Below are positions 1 through 7,756 of a stretch of 64,000 nucleotides of DNA, one piece after another. The DNA is taken from positions 310,001-374,000 of the forward strand of contig NZ_CP031012.1 of assembly GCF_009497775.1 (NCBI RefSeq). Direction: 5' to 3'. The notes below the pieces were generated by a model that did no database searches, was not told the origin of the DNA, and worked only from the letters and a program-made list of their open reading frames with translations. Source of the DNA: Alcaligenes faecalis. Lineage in GTDB: Bacteria; Pseudomonadota; Gammaproteobacteria; Burkholderiales; Burkholderiaceae_B. Within the stretch, counting starts at the first letter, position 1. Every line of letters starts with the position of its first letter. Both the position numbers and the translations under genes were made by a program.

Positions 1-19
1 TGAATTCTATTTCTGTCAT
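1..19 (-). CDS. trpE: trpE, anthranilate synthase component I, 5' end only
   Basis: Only the first six codons are inside the window: ATG at 19-17 reading into MTEIEF, which matches the usual N-terminus of trpE in this family as I remember it. Stronger support is positional: it lies directly downstream of a Trp-codon leader peptide and an attenuator-type terminator on the same strand, and downstream of gph, the usual order in Bordetella relatives. The ribosome binding site is weak (GAG about 8 bases upstream). The remainder of the gene lies outside the window, so function is inferred from context. Confidence 0.75.
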
Positions 20-62
20 TGGGATCTCGAGGGTCAGTGGGTACGACGAGCCGGACAGAAAC

Positions 63-95
63 AAAAAAAAGCCCGGTCGTTGTGATTACCGGGCT
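63..95 (-). terminator. trp attenuator terminator
   Basis: Read on the minus strand there is an 8-bp stem (AGCCCGGT at 95-88 pairing with ACCGGGCT at 77-70), a 10-base loop and a run of eight T (70-63). It sits between the Trp-rich leader peptide (159-230) and the trpE start, so it is best read as a transcription attenuator rather than as the end of gph. ATCGGGT, spanning the end of the leader ORF (about 168-162), can pair with GCCCGGT of the terminator 5' arm with two G-U pairs, which would be an antiterminator. Confidence 0.85.
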
Positions 96-158
96 TATTT
101 TCCTGGAGGCGGTCCGCTGTGTACTACTTTGCAGGGACGCCAGACTTCAAGGTTATAT

Positions 159-230
159 CTACCCGATACACGAACGCCACCAGCGCCAATAAGCGCCGTA
201 GATTGTGGATGCGTGAGTGCGAGTAGACAT
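159..230 (-). CDS. trpL: trp operon leader peptide
   Basis: A 23-residue ORF, ATG at 230-228 and TAG at 161-159, begins 5 bases after the gph stop. It contains the cluster YWRWWR, that is three TGG codons within four positions, followed by a short tail to the stop. Three Trp codons in 23 residues of a GC-rich genome is strongly non-random, and the terminator plus trpE start downstream complete the arrangement of a ribosome-mediated attenuator: stalling at the Trp codons when charged tRNA-Trp is scarce would favour the antiterminator and trp expression. No convincing Shine-Dalgarno sequence precedes the ATG. Confidence 0.85.
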   Translation of the reverse strand: MSTRTHASTIYGAYWRWWRSCIG

Positions 231-235
231 GAATT

Positions 236-916
236 TTATGACGTAAATATGGTGTTGCGTTTGTTGCGCAGCCAGGTGGCCGCGTCGGCAATAGAGGCAA
301 CTATACCATCGGAATCCAGGCTTTGCACATCCTTGCCTTCGTTATAGCCGTAAGGAACCAACAGTACGGGGATGTTCGCCGCACGCGCTGCCTGGGCGTC
401 ATTCATGGAATCCCCAATGACCAAGGTTTGTTCGGGAGCCAGTTTCATTTGCTCGCAGGCGTAGACAAAGGGCATGGGGTCGGGCTTTTTGCGCGGGCAG
501 GTATCGCCGCCTACCACCAGCTCGAAATATGGGCTCAATCCCGTTTGTTCCAGCAAGGGACGGGCAAATTGTTCGGGCTTGTTGGTGACCACGGCCAGAC
601 GCAATCCCTGGCTTTTAAAGTCGTCCAATCCTTTTAGTACACCGGGATACAGGCGGCTGTGTTGGCCATTACATAATTGGTAATGGTAATAAAATGATTC
701 CAGTGCCTGGGTGTAGTCGGCAGAAGGTTCAGGCAGGTCGGTCAGGGCGCGTCGCACCAGGTTTTCCGAGCCTTTGCCCACAAAAGTGGCAATACGCTCC
801 TCTGGGAGCGGGGGCAAACCAAGGTCGATACGCATGGCATTACATGCCGAGGCCAGATCGGGAATGGTATCGAGCAGGGTGCCGTCCAAATCAAACAGTA
901 CAGAGAAAATATTCAT
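236..916 (-). CDS. gph: phosphoglycolate phosphatase, HAD superfamily
   Basis: A cytosolic HAD-family hydrolase of 226 residues that by family removes phosphate from 2-phosphoglycolate, a by-product of DNA 3'-end repair. Seen: N-terminal motif I FDLDGTLLDT (nucleophile D9 and D11), motif II VVTNK, the K of KKPDP and the late acidic motif VIGDSMND. A TTG at 940-938 could extend it by eight residues, but the ATG at 916 sits right before the conserved core and is preferred. It is followed at 5 bases by the trp leader peptide, so gph and trp may be partly co-transcribed. In relatives gph directly follows rpe; here another gene separates them. Confidence 0.92.
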   Translation of the reverse strand: MNIFSVLFDLDGTLLDTIPDLASACNAMRIDLGLPPLPEERIATFVGKGSENLVRRALTDLPEPSADYTQALESFYYHYQLCNGQHSRLYPGVLKGLDDFKSQGLRLAVVTNKPEQFARPLLEQTGLSPYFELVVGGDTCPRKKPDPMPFVYACEQMKLAPEQTLVIGDSMNDAQAARAANIPVLLVPYGYNEGKDVQSLDSDGIVASIADAATWLRNKRNTIFTS

Positions 917-1126
917 CTTTTTGTAGCGAACTTGTGACAAAATATTGTCAAATTCCTGTTAAGGTCGAGCAGAAAAAGTTTTCGGAACATCGGGTTTTCA
1001 TTTCGTTTGATTCATCATGTTAAAGCTCCTTACTGCACGCGGGCTTATCAATTTAGTGAGCAAACCGTATTTTGGTACAAGATTGGCTTTCGATAGTCCG
1101 TTCAGAAAGGCCCTAGGAGCGGAAGT

Positions 1127-2929
1127 ATGATGCTCGATACATTTCATCAGATTCTCGTAGAAAAACAAGTTACGCCGGTCTTTCAGCCCATTGTGGATTT
1201 GCAGTCCGGCTTTATTCTGGGTTACGAGGGTTTGATTCGAGGGCCAAAGGACACCAGTTTTTATTCGCCATTAGCTTTGTTCGACGCTGCCCGGCAGTGC
1301 GGGCGCCTATGGGATCTGGAAGAGCTGTGTTGCCATACCTTGGTCAGCAGTTTCAACCAGCAGGGTTTGGCGGGCAAACTGTTCCTGAATTCCAGCCCGG
1401 ATGTGGTGATACGCATGTTGCCTTCGGCCCGCATCGAACCGCGTACCGGCATGCCACAACTGGATGGCATTGACTGGAGCCGGGTGGTGGTCGAGTTGAC
1501 CGAGTCCGAGCGCACCGACAGCTACGACTATCTGAATCAGGCCATTGAGCTGTACCGGCATGAAGGCCTGCAGTTCGCCATTGATGATCTGGGCGAAGGC
1601 TATGCCTCGTTGCGTTTGTGGTCCGAATTGCGGCCTGAATACGTCAAGATCGACAAATATTTTGTGCGCGATATTGATACCGATGTGCTCAAGCAGCAAT
1701 TGGTGCGTTCCATTTGCGATATCGCCAGCCACGCGCAATCTGTGGTGATTGCAGAAGGGATTGAAACCGGCGCGGAACTACGCACCCTGCGGTATTTGGG
1801 CGTGGCCTGTGGTCAGGGCTATTTGCTATGCCGGCCCCAACCCAATCCTCCGACTCAATTGGAACCTGCCCAGGCTGCCTTGTTTGGTCCTTCCAATGTG
1901 CGCGCTCAGCGCCAGGTACAGGGACGGGAGTCCATGAGTGTGCGACGTTTGCTGCGTGCAGCCCCGGCCGTTCCGGATCACACCCCGACCAACCGTGTTT
2001 ATGAGCTGTTTCAAAGCCACCCCGATTTAAGCGCGGTGGCTTTGCTGCGAGGCAATCGGCCAACAGGCATTTTGCGCCGCAGCCAGCTTTACGATCAGCT
2101 TGCCCGGCCTTATCACCGCGAGCTGTATGGCAACAAACCATGTTCCCTGTTTATTGAAACCCCGCCGCTGATTGTGGATTGCGACACCAGCCTGCTGGAG
2201 TTGGGCACCTTGATGACGCAAGGAGCGGGGGATGCCTTGAGTGATGGTTTCATCATCACCGGCGCGGGAGAGTACTTGGGTTTGGGCTCCAGCGTGGAGC
2301 TGATGCGTGAAATTACGCAGATTCAGATCATGACGGCGCGTTATGCCAATCCCCTGACGCAATTGCCGGGCAATGTGCCGATTGATGAGCATATTGATGG
2401 TTTGCTGCGTAATCGTCAGAACTTCGCCGTGTGCTACGCGGATCTGGACCACTTCAAACCCTATAACGACTTGTACGGCTATCGCAAAGGAGATGAGCTG
2501 CTGCGCTCCATGGCCGAACTCTTTACCCGTTACGCAGTGGCACGCATGGACTTTGTGGGCCATGTGGGGGGCGACGATTTTATTTTGGTGTTTACCAGCC
2601 CGGATTGGGCCGAGCGCTGCCAAAGCATTCTGGACGAGCTGGAAAAAGAGCTGGAGTCCTTGTATCGACTGGAACACCGGCAAGCAGGCGGCTATCTGGC
2701 TGAGAACCGTCAAGGCGTGCTGGTATTTCACCCGCTAGTGAGCCTGTCTTTAGGTGTGGTCACTGTTGATGAGCCCGAATTGTATTCGGGCTCTTTAATT
2801 GCGGAGCTGGCCAGTTCTGCCAAGGCACAGGCCAAGCGTGTGCAGGGCAATGCCTTGTTTGTGGAGCGTCGCCGCCCGGACAATCCGGTTCGGCAGGGCA
2901 GTTATAGCCGCAATACGATGTTGCAGTAG
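1127..2929 (+). CDS. EAL-CBS-GGDEF cyclic-di-GMP protein
   Basis: A 600-residue soluble protein with an EAL phosphodiesterase domain first (about 10-245), a CBS-like regulatory segment (about 260-395) and a GGDEF domain last (about 400-580). The EAL domain keeps its catalytic set: EGL at 34-36, N in FLNSS, ELTES, DDLGEGY, KIDKYF, AEGIE and GQGYL. The GGDEF domain has DLDHFKPYND and an active-type GGDDF at 481-485, but no RxxD inhibitory site upstream. Both activities therefore look possible, with direction set by the middle module. There are no membrane segments or signal peptide. Start supported by AGGAG 8 bases upstream of ATG-ATG. It lies opposite to, and between, rpe and gph. Confidence 0.9.
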   Translation: MMLDTFHQILVEKQVTPVFQPIVDLQSGFILGYEGLIRGPKDTSFYSPLALFDAARQCGRLWDLEELCCHTLVSSFNQQGLAGKLFLNSSPDVVIRMLPSARIEPRTGMPQLDGIDWSRVVVELTESERTDSYDYLNQAIELYRHEGLQFAIDDLGEGYASLRLWSELRPEYVKIDKYFVRDIDTDVLKQQLVRSICDIASHAQSVVIAEGIETGAELRTLRYLGVACGQGYLLCRPQPNPPTQLEPAQAALFGPSNVRAQRQVQGRESMSVRRLLRAAPAVPDHTPTNRVYELFQSHPDLSAVALLRGNRPTGILRRSQLYDQLARPYHRELYGNKPCSLFIETPPLIVDCDTSLLELGTLMTQGAGDALSDGFIITGAGEYLGLGSSVELMREITQIQIMTARYANPLTQLPGNVPIDEHIDGLLRNRQNFAVCYADLDHFKPYNDLYGYRKGDELLRSMAELFTRYAVARMDFVGHVGGDDFILVFTSPDWAERCQSILDELEKELESLYRLEHRQAGGYLAENRQGVLVFHPLVSLSLGVVTVDEPELYSGSLIAELASSAKAQAKRVQGNALFVERRRPDNPVRQGSYSRNTMLQ

Positions 2930-2953
2930 AGGGAACAGCGGGTGCTGGCAGCA

Positions 2954-2974
2954 GGCCTGCCGGGTGGGCAGGCC
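2954..2974. terminator. hairpin between converging genes
   Basis: A perfect 8-bp inverted repeat, GGCCTGCC and GGCAGGCC, with a 5-base loop, lies in the 56-bp gap between the converging EAL-CBS-GGDEF gene and rpe. No T-run follows on either strand, so terminator function is only a guess from position. Confidence 0.35.
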
Positions 2975-2985
2975 GGACGCAGGGC

Positions 2986-3681
2986 TTAGGCCTGCTCTGC
3001 CAGCGCGATTTGCGCGCGCATGTCGCGGATGACCTGAGCGTAGTCGGGCTGACCAAAAATAGCCGAACCGGCCACAAAGGTGTCAGCACCAGCAGCGCGA
3101 ATGGCGCCGATATTGTCCACTTTCACGCCACCGTCGATTTGAAGCAGGATGGGCTGGCCACCTTCTGCGGTCCAGGCATCAATGCGGGCACGGGCCTGGC
3201 GCAGCTTGTCCATGGCGCTGGGGATGAAGGCCTGACCACCAAAGCCGGGGTTAACGGACATCAGCAAGACCAGATCCAGCTTGTCCATCAAGTGATCCAT
3301 CCAGTTCAGCGGGGTGGCCGGGTTGAACACCAGGCCGGCCTTACAGCCGTGGTCACGGATCAGCGCCAGGGTGCGATCCACGTGGCGCGAGGCTTCGGGG
3401 TGAAAACTGATGTAATTGGCACCGGCTTTGGCAAATTCGGGGATCAGCGCGTCCACGGGCTCTACCATCAGGTGTACGTCGATGGGAGCGGTAGTGTGGG
3501 GGCGCAGCGCAGCACAGACCATGGGGCCGAAAGTCAGGTTCGGTACAAAGTGGTTGTCCATGATGTCGCAGTGAACCCAGTCGGCTCCGGCGGCAATCAC
3601 ATTGCGGACTTCTTCACCCAGGCGGGCGAAGTCGGCCGATAAAATACTGGGAGCGATACGTGTGGAGCTGGCTTGGGACAT
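2986..3681 (-). CDS. rpe: ribulose-phosphate 3-epimerase
   Basis: A 231-residue TIM-barrel enzyme interconverting ribulose 5-phosphate and xylulose 5-phosphate in the pentose phosphate and Calvin-type pathways. Seen: [16 protein letters not shown] at the N-terminus, the metal and catalytic signature [20 protein letters not shown], the second acid in LQIDGGV, and a phosphate-binding [13 protein letters not shown] near the C-terminus. Length is normal for the family. ATG at 3681 is the natural start. The gene diverges from apaG across a 117-bp promoter region. Confidence 0.96.
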   Translation of the reverse strand: MSQASSTRIAPSILSADFARLGEEVRNVIAAGADWVHCDIMDNHFVPNLTFGPMVCAALRPHTTAPIDVHLMVEPVDALIPEFAKAGANYISFHPEASRHVDRTLALIRDHGCKAGLVFNPATPLNWMDHLMDKLDLVLLMSVNPGFGGQAFIPSAMDKLRQARARIDAWTAEGGQPILLQIDGGVKVDNIGAIRAAGADTFVAGSAIFGQPDYAQVIRDMRAQIALAEQA

Positions 3682-3798
3682 AATAGGTGCCGTAAAGATT
3701 AGACATCACGAAAATCGTGGCCATATGTCATCATTATAGTTTCAAGCGGGGGGCTGTGCAGCGCTCCGTATTTGTACAGCCGTAACCTGGAATCCATC

Positions 3799-4173
3799 AT
3801 GAAGCCTGACGATATTGAGGTGCAGATCACGCCCCAGTACCTGCCTGAGCAATCCGAACCCGATAGCAATCAATACGTTTTTGCCTATACCGTACGGATT
3901 ACCAACAATGGACAGCAGACGGCCCAGATTATCAGTCGTCACTGGATCATTACGGACGACAATCAGCAGGTTCAGGAAGTGCGCGGCCTGGGTGTTGTGG
4001 GACAACAGCCAGTGCTGGCTCCGGGCGAGACCTTCGAGTACACCAGTGGCTGCCCCCTGAACACGCCGTTTGGCACCATGCGCGGCAGCTATCAATGTGT
4101 TGGTGAAAATGGTGTGCCCTTTGAGGTCGCCATTCAGGAGTTCATCCTTTCCTCCCCCCGTACCTTGCACTAA
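3799..4173 (+). CDS. apaG: ApaG domain protein
   Basis: A 124-residue all-beta protein of the ApaG family (linked in Enterobacteria to Co/Mg tolerance; biochemical role not settled). Seen: VQITPQYLPEQS, FAYTVRITNNG, SRHWIITD, GVVGQQPVLAPGETFEYTSG, and TMRGSY, all typical ApaG landmarks. The frame is open nine codons further upstream to a TTG, but the ATG at 3799 gives the usual length and is chosen. It is the first gene of a same-strand run: mltA follows after 15 bases. Confidence 0.93.
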   Translation: MKPDDIEVQITPQYLPEQSEPDSNQYVFAYTVRITNNGQQTAQIISRHWIITDDNQQVQEVRGLGVVGQQPVLAPGETFEYTSGCPLNTPFGTMRGSYQCVGENGVPFEVAIQEFILSSPRTLH

Positions 4174-4188
4174 GGGCCAAACCCAGCC

Positions 4189-5484
4189 ATGAAGATAATT
4201 TATTGCGTGCCAGCCGTATTGCTGGCATTAAGTGCCTGTTCCACTGTTCCTGTGGATCAGGGTTCTTCGTCAACGGCTCCGGGTACAGCAGAAGGCGGTC
4301 CTGATATCGCTCTGCAGCCTTTGCGCGTGCCGTCCCTGTCGGCACTGCCGGAAACCCCGGCGCGTGCGCTGGCGGGTCGTTATCAGGCCGTGAACTGGTC
4401 CACTTTGCCGGGCTGGCAGGCTGATTCGCTGGACCATGTCTGGAAAGGGTTTATCAATAACTGCAAGGGCCTGATGCGTCCGGTCAGCGGTTCGCTGGCC
4501 ATGCCGGCACGTGCCAATCCCCGTGCCTGGCAACCCGTGTGTCAGGCTGCAGCGTCCGCAGGTCTGAACGCTGAGACCAAAGATACGGCGGCCGTGCGCA
4601 ATTTCCTGCAGGAGCAGTTGCAGCCCTGGCGTTTGCTGACCGGCGATGGCGCGGTGGCTCAAAACACCGTCACTGGCTATTACGAACCACTGTTGAAAGC
4701 CTCGCGTACACGCAGCTCCGGTTATCAGTGGCCGTTGTTCGCCGCACCGGATGATTTGTTGACGATTGATCTGGGCAGCTTGTATCCCGAACTGGCTGGC
4801 AAGCGTATTCGCGGCAAGCAAGTGGGCAAACGTATCGTGCCTTACGACACACGCGAGCAGATCGTGTCCAAGCAGGATCGTCAGCCACCCGTGATTGTTT
4901 ATGCAGAAGATCCGGTAGAAGGTTTCTTCTTGCAGATTCAAGGCTCGGGCCGTGCTGTATTGCCCGATGGCAGCGCCGTACGTCTGGCCTATGCCGACCA
5001 TAACGGCCGTCCTTATGCTTCGGTAGGTCAATGGCTGGCCAAGCAGGGCGAGATGCCTTTGGCACAAACCTCCATGCAAAACATCAAGGCCTGGGCCAAG
5101 CGCAATCCGCATCGCGTTCAGGAAATGATGAATGTAAATACCGCCATGGTGTTCTTCCGTGAAGAGGCCATTGTGGATCAGGACCTGGGCCCTAAAGGTG
5201 CCTATGGCATTCCCTTGATTGGCCTGCGTTCCGTTGCTATTGATCCCACTTACGTACCTTTGGGTACGCCTGTGTATCTGGCCACCTCGCAGCCTGCGAC
5301 GAACCAGCCTTTGCAGCGACTGGTCTTTGCTCAGGACACAGGCGCGGCGATTAAAGGTGCCGCTCGTACCGACTTGTACTGGGGCACGGGCGATCAGGCA
5401 GGCGCACAGGCAGGGCGCATGAAGCAGCAAGGTCAAATGTGGCTGCTGTGGCCACGTCAGGCAGGAGCACCGAGCGCACGATGA
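4189..5484 (+). CDS. mltA: membrane-bound lytic murein transglycosylase A
   Basis: A 431-residue outer-membrane lipoprotein that cleaves peptidoglycan glycan strands to 1,6-anhydro ends. Seen: lipoprotein signal with lipobox LSAC (Cys17); MltA domain with GYYEPLL and QIQGSGRAVL; C-terminal 3D domain with GLRSVAIDP, VFAQDTGAAIKG and RTDLYWGTG. The Asp of AQDTG matches the catalytic acid region of the family. Residue 18 after the lipidated Cys is Ser, not Asp, consistent with outer-membrane sorting. The stop overlaps the next gene's start (ATGA), indicating translational coupling. Confidence 0.95.
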   Translation: MKIIYCVPAVLLALSACSTVPVDQGSSSTAPGTAEGGPDIALQPLRVPSLSALPETPARALAGRYQAVNWSTLPGWQADSLDHVWKGFINNCKGLMRPVSGSLAMPARANPRAWQPVCQAAASAGLNAETKDTAAVRNFLQEQLQPWRLLTGDGAVAQNTVTGYYEPLLKASRTRSSGYQWPLFAAPDDLLTIDLGSLYPELAGKRIRGKQVGKRIVPYDTREQIVSKQDRQPPVIVYAEDPVEGFFLQIQGSGRAVLPDGSAVRLAYADHNGRPYASVGQWLAKQGEMPLAQTSMQNIKAWAKRNPHRVQEMMNVNTAMVFFREEAIVDQDLGPKGAYGIPLIGLRSVAIDPTYVPLGTPVYLATSQPATNQPLQRLVFAQDTGAAIKGAARTDLYWGTGDQAGAQAGRMKQQGQMWLLWPRQAGAPSAR

Positions 5485-6674
5485 AGAAAGAACGAATTGT
5501 GGTGTGTGGCGGGGCCTTGGCCGGTATGGCCAGTGCCCTGGGTTTACGCAAGGCCGGGTTTGATGTCAGTATCCTGTCCCCCGCCTACAAGCCTATGGAG
5601 CTGGCGGCGGGGCAGTATCACCCCCGTGTCTATGCTGTCTCGGTCGCCAGCCAGCGTTTTTTGGCGCAGCTGGGTGCCTGGAACTTGATGTCGGCCCAGC
5701 GTATTTCGCCGGTGCAGGCCATGGAAGTCCATGGTGATGGCGGTGGTTGTCTGAATCTGCATGCCTGGCAGGATGCGCAGGACTATCTGGCCTGGATTGT
5801 CGAGTCCGGTCAGATGGAACAAGCTCTGTATCAAGCGCTGCAAGTGTTTGGTGTGCCTTGGATTGAAGATCGCTTTGAGCGCCTGGAAGGCAATACCATC
5901 GTTACCGCCGGACAAAAGCGCATCAGCGCCGATTTGTTCGTGGGGGCGGATGGTGCCCGTTCTGGCCTGCGCTCTGCTGCCGGCATTGAACATCATGGTC
6001 GTGAATACGGGGATGCCGGCCTGGTGGCCCATTTCAACGTAGAACGCCCGCACCAGCAAGTCGCCCTGCAGTGGTTTACAGGCGATTCGATTCTGGCCCT
6101 GTTGCCTATGCCGGATGTGGATGGCAGAGCGCAAGTCTCCATGGTCTGGTCCGTGCCGCAAGCACAGGCAGACAAGGTGCTGGCCATGCCTTCAGAGGAG
6201 CAGGCGCAGTATCTGCAAAACAGCCTGTTTTCCTTGTCCAATGGCCGTTTGGGGCAGCTCAGCTTGCGTAGCCCTGTACACGGTTTCCCTCTGACCTTTG
6301 AACGCAGCGGCCTGGTGTCGCCCGGCGTGGCGCTGGTGGGGGATGCGGCGCATCGCGTTCATCCTTTGGCCGGTCAGGGTTTGAATCTGGGTCTGGGCGA
6401 TATCGAAGCCCTGATCAAGGTCTTGTCCGAGCGCGGCCCGCATTATTCGGTCGGTGATATGCGCGTGCTCAATCGCTACAAGCGCGCTCGCGCTGAACCG
6501 ATTGCGGCCATGCGGGCAGCTACGGATGGCTTGTACCGTCTGTTCGCGGCACCGGGAGCACCGGCTTCCATGCTGCGTAATGCCGGCATGCAAGTGGTGG
6601 ACCGCCTGCCCTGGGTGAAACGCCGCCTGATTGCGCATGCTGCCGGAATCAGCCCCGGCGCGCTCTTGTTCTAA
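5481..6674 (+). CDS. UbiH/UbiF-family FAD-dependent hydroxylase
   Basis: A 397-residue flavoprotein monooxygenase of the Ubi hydroxylase family, probably acting in ubiquinone ring hydroxylation. Seen: N-terminal dinucleotide motif CGGALAGMASALGL, the DG motif FVGADGARSGLR, and the GD motif VGDAAHRVHPLAGQGLNLGLGD that is characteristic of UbiH/UbiF/COQ6 proteins. The start ATG at 5481 overlaps the mltA stop by four bases; a longer in-frame extension into mltA is disregarded. Which ring position it hydroxylates cannot be told from sequence. Its placement before dsbC matches Bordetella relatives. Confidence 0.85.
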   Translation: MKKERIVVCGGALAGMASALGLRKAGFDVSILSPAYKPMELAAGQYHPRVYAVSVASQRFLAQLGAWNLMSAQRISPVQAMEVHGDGGGCLNLHAWQDAQDYLAWIVESGQMEQALYQALQVFGVPWIEDRFERLEGNTIVTAGQKRISADLFVGADGARSGLRSAAGIEHHGREYGDAGLVAHFNVERPHQQVALQWFTGDSILALLPMPDVDGRAQVSMVWSVPQAQADKVLAMPSEEQAQYLQNSLFSLSNGRLGQLSLRSPVHGFPLTFERSGLVSPGVALVGDAAHRVHPLAGQGLNLGLGDIEALIKVLSERGPHYSVGDMRVLNRYKRARAEPIAAMRAATDGLYRLFAAPGAPASMLRNAGMQVVDRLPWVKRRLIAHAAGISPGALLF

Positions 6675-6713
6675 GGCCGCTAGGGTCTTGTCGATTAGTA
6701 AAGGAAGTACGTC

Positions 6714-7445
6714 ATGATGTTGCACCTTCGTTCTGTATTGGCTCTGGCGCTGTTGTCGCTGTGTGGCCTGGCTCAGGCAGCCAGCCCCGCCAAAGTAGAC
6801 ACTCGTTTCGAACCCACACGCCAGGCTTTTGAAGCCGCCTTCCCCGGTGTAACGGTGGATGGCATTCGCGCCACGCCGTTCCCCAATTTGCTGGAAGTGG
6901 AAGTGGGTGGCACCTTGCTCTATACCGACCCGCAGGCCAGCTTCGTGATGCAAGGTTCTTTGCTGGATAGTAAAACCCGTGTTGATCTGACCGAGCAGCG
7001 CATGCAGGAACTCAATCGCGTGTCGCTGAATGACTTGCCGCTGGATAAGGCCATCAAGCTGGTAAAAGGCGACGGTAGCCGTCAAATGGTGGTTTTTGAA
7101 GATCCCAATTGCGGCTATTGCAAACGTCTGCATACAACTTTGCAGGAGATCGACAATGTTACGGTTTATAGCCTGATGTTTCCCATCCTGGGACCGGACA
7201 GCCGCCGCAAAGCCGAGGACATTTGGTGTGCCCAAAACCCCGCTAAAACCTTGAGTGATTGGATGGGGGGCGGAGCGCGACCCGAGAAAGCCTCGTGTGA
7301 GCATCCATTGGATCAGTTATTGGCAGTAGGACAAAAACTGCGCGTTCAAGGCACCCCGGCCATTTACTTTGCCGATGGCAGCCGCGCTGATGGCTGGCTG
7401 CCTGCTGCCCAGTTGCAGTCTCGTCTGGACGCTGCCGCCCAGTAA
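6714..7445 (+). CDS. dsbC: thiol:disulfide interchange protein DsbC
   Basis: A 243-residue periplasmic disulfide isomerase. Seen: signal peptide (MMLHLRS followed by a leucine-rich core and cleavage near AQAAS), an N-terminal dimerisation region with a GTLLYTDPQASFVMQGSLLD motif, and a thioredoxin-fold domain with the redox motif CGYC in EDPNCGYCK. The cis-Pro loop QGTPAIYF and an extra Cys pair (WCA, SCEH) are typical of DsbC. AAGGAAG six bases upstream supports the first ATG. A strong terminator follows, closing the apaG-mltA-hydroxylase-dsbC run. Confidence 0.94.
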   Translation: MMLHLRSVLALALLSLCGLAQAASPAKVDTRFEPTRQAFEAAFPGVTVDGIRATPFPNLLEVEVGGTLLYTDPQASFVMQGSLLDSKTRVDLTEQRMQELNRVSLNDLPLDKAIKLVKGDGSRQMVVFEDPNCGYCKRLHTTLQEIDNVTVYSLMFPILGPDSRRKAEDIWCAQNPAKTLSDWMGGGARPEKASCEHPLDQLLAVGQKLRVQGTPAIYFADGSRADGWLPAAQLQSRLDAAAQ

Positions 7446-7472
7446 GTATTCTGGCTGGTCTTGAGCTAGAAC

Positions 7473-7496
7473 AACCCGCTTTCGAGCGGGTTTTTT
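7473..7496 (+). terminator. intrinsic terminator after dsbC
   Basis: AACCCGCT, loop TTCG, AGCGGGTT, then six T. It is a compact stem with a tetraloop, 27 bases after the dsbC stop. Confidence 0.93.
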
Positions 7497-7756
7497 ATGT
7501 CCCATCGTTATGGAAACTATAATTATTTGTAGGGCATGATTTTAAAAGAACAGCGATTAGAAAATAATCCCGAGATGGTTCAGGCGGTAAGGCGGACGTT
7601 ATTTTGAAGACAAAAAATTTCAAACGCCACATTTGACCATTCTTTACTTTGTGCTCCGTATTCTAGAAGTGATAATTCTAACTATTGATAAAAATAGTAT
7701 TGTCGGCCCTCGTCGGGACCGCCGTGGGACTGACAATAATTAAATAGTAGGCGCTT
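7497..7756 (+). promoter_or_regulatory. AT-rich leader with hairpins before regulator gene
   Basis: About 260 bases without a gene, markedly AT-rich to about 7700. Just before the next start there are two inverted repeats: ACTATT-gataaa-AATAGT at 7681-7698 and TATTGTC (7698-7704) pairing with GACAATA (7732-7738), whose interior adds CCC/GGG pairing. The second ends about 18 bases before the ATG at 7757 and could form a 5'UTR structure controlling translation, or serve as an operator. No clear sigma-70 promoter was assigned. Confidence 0.5.
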
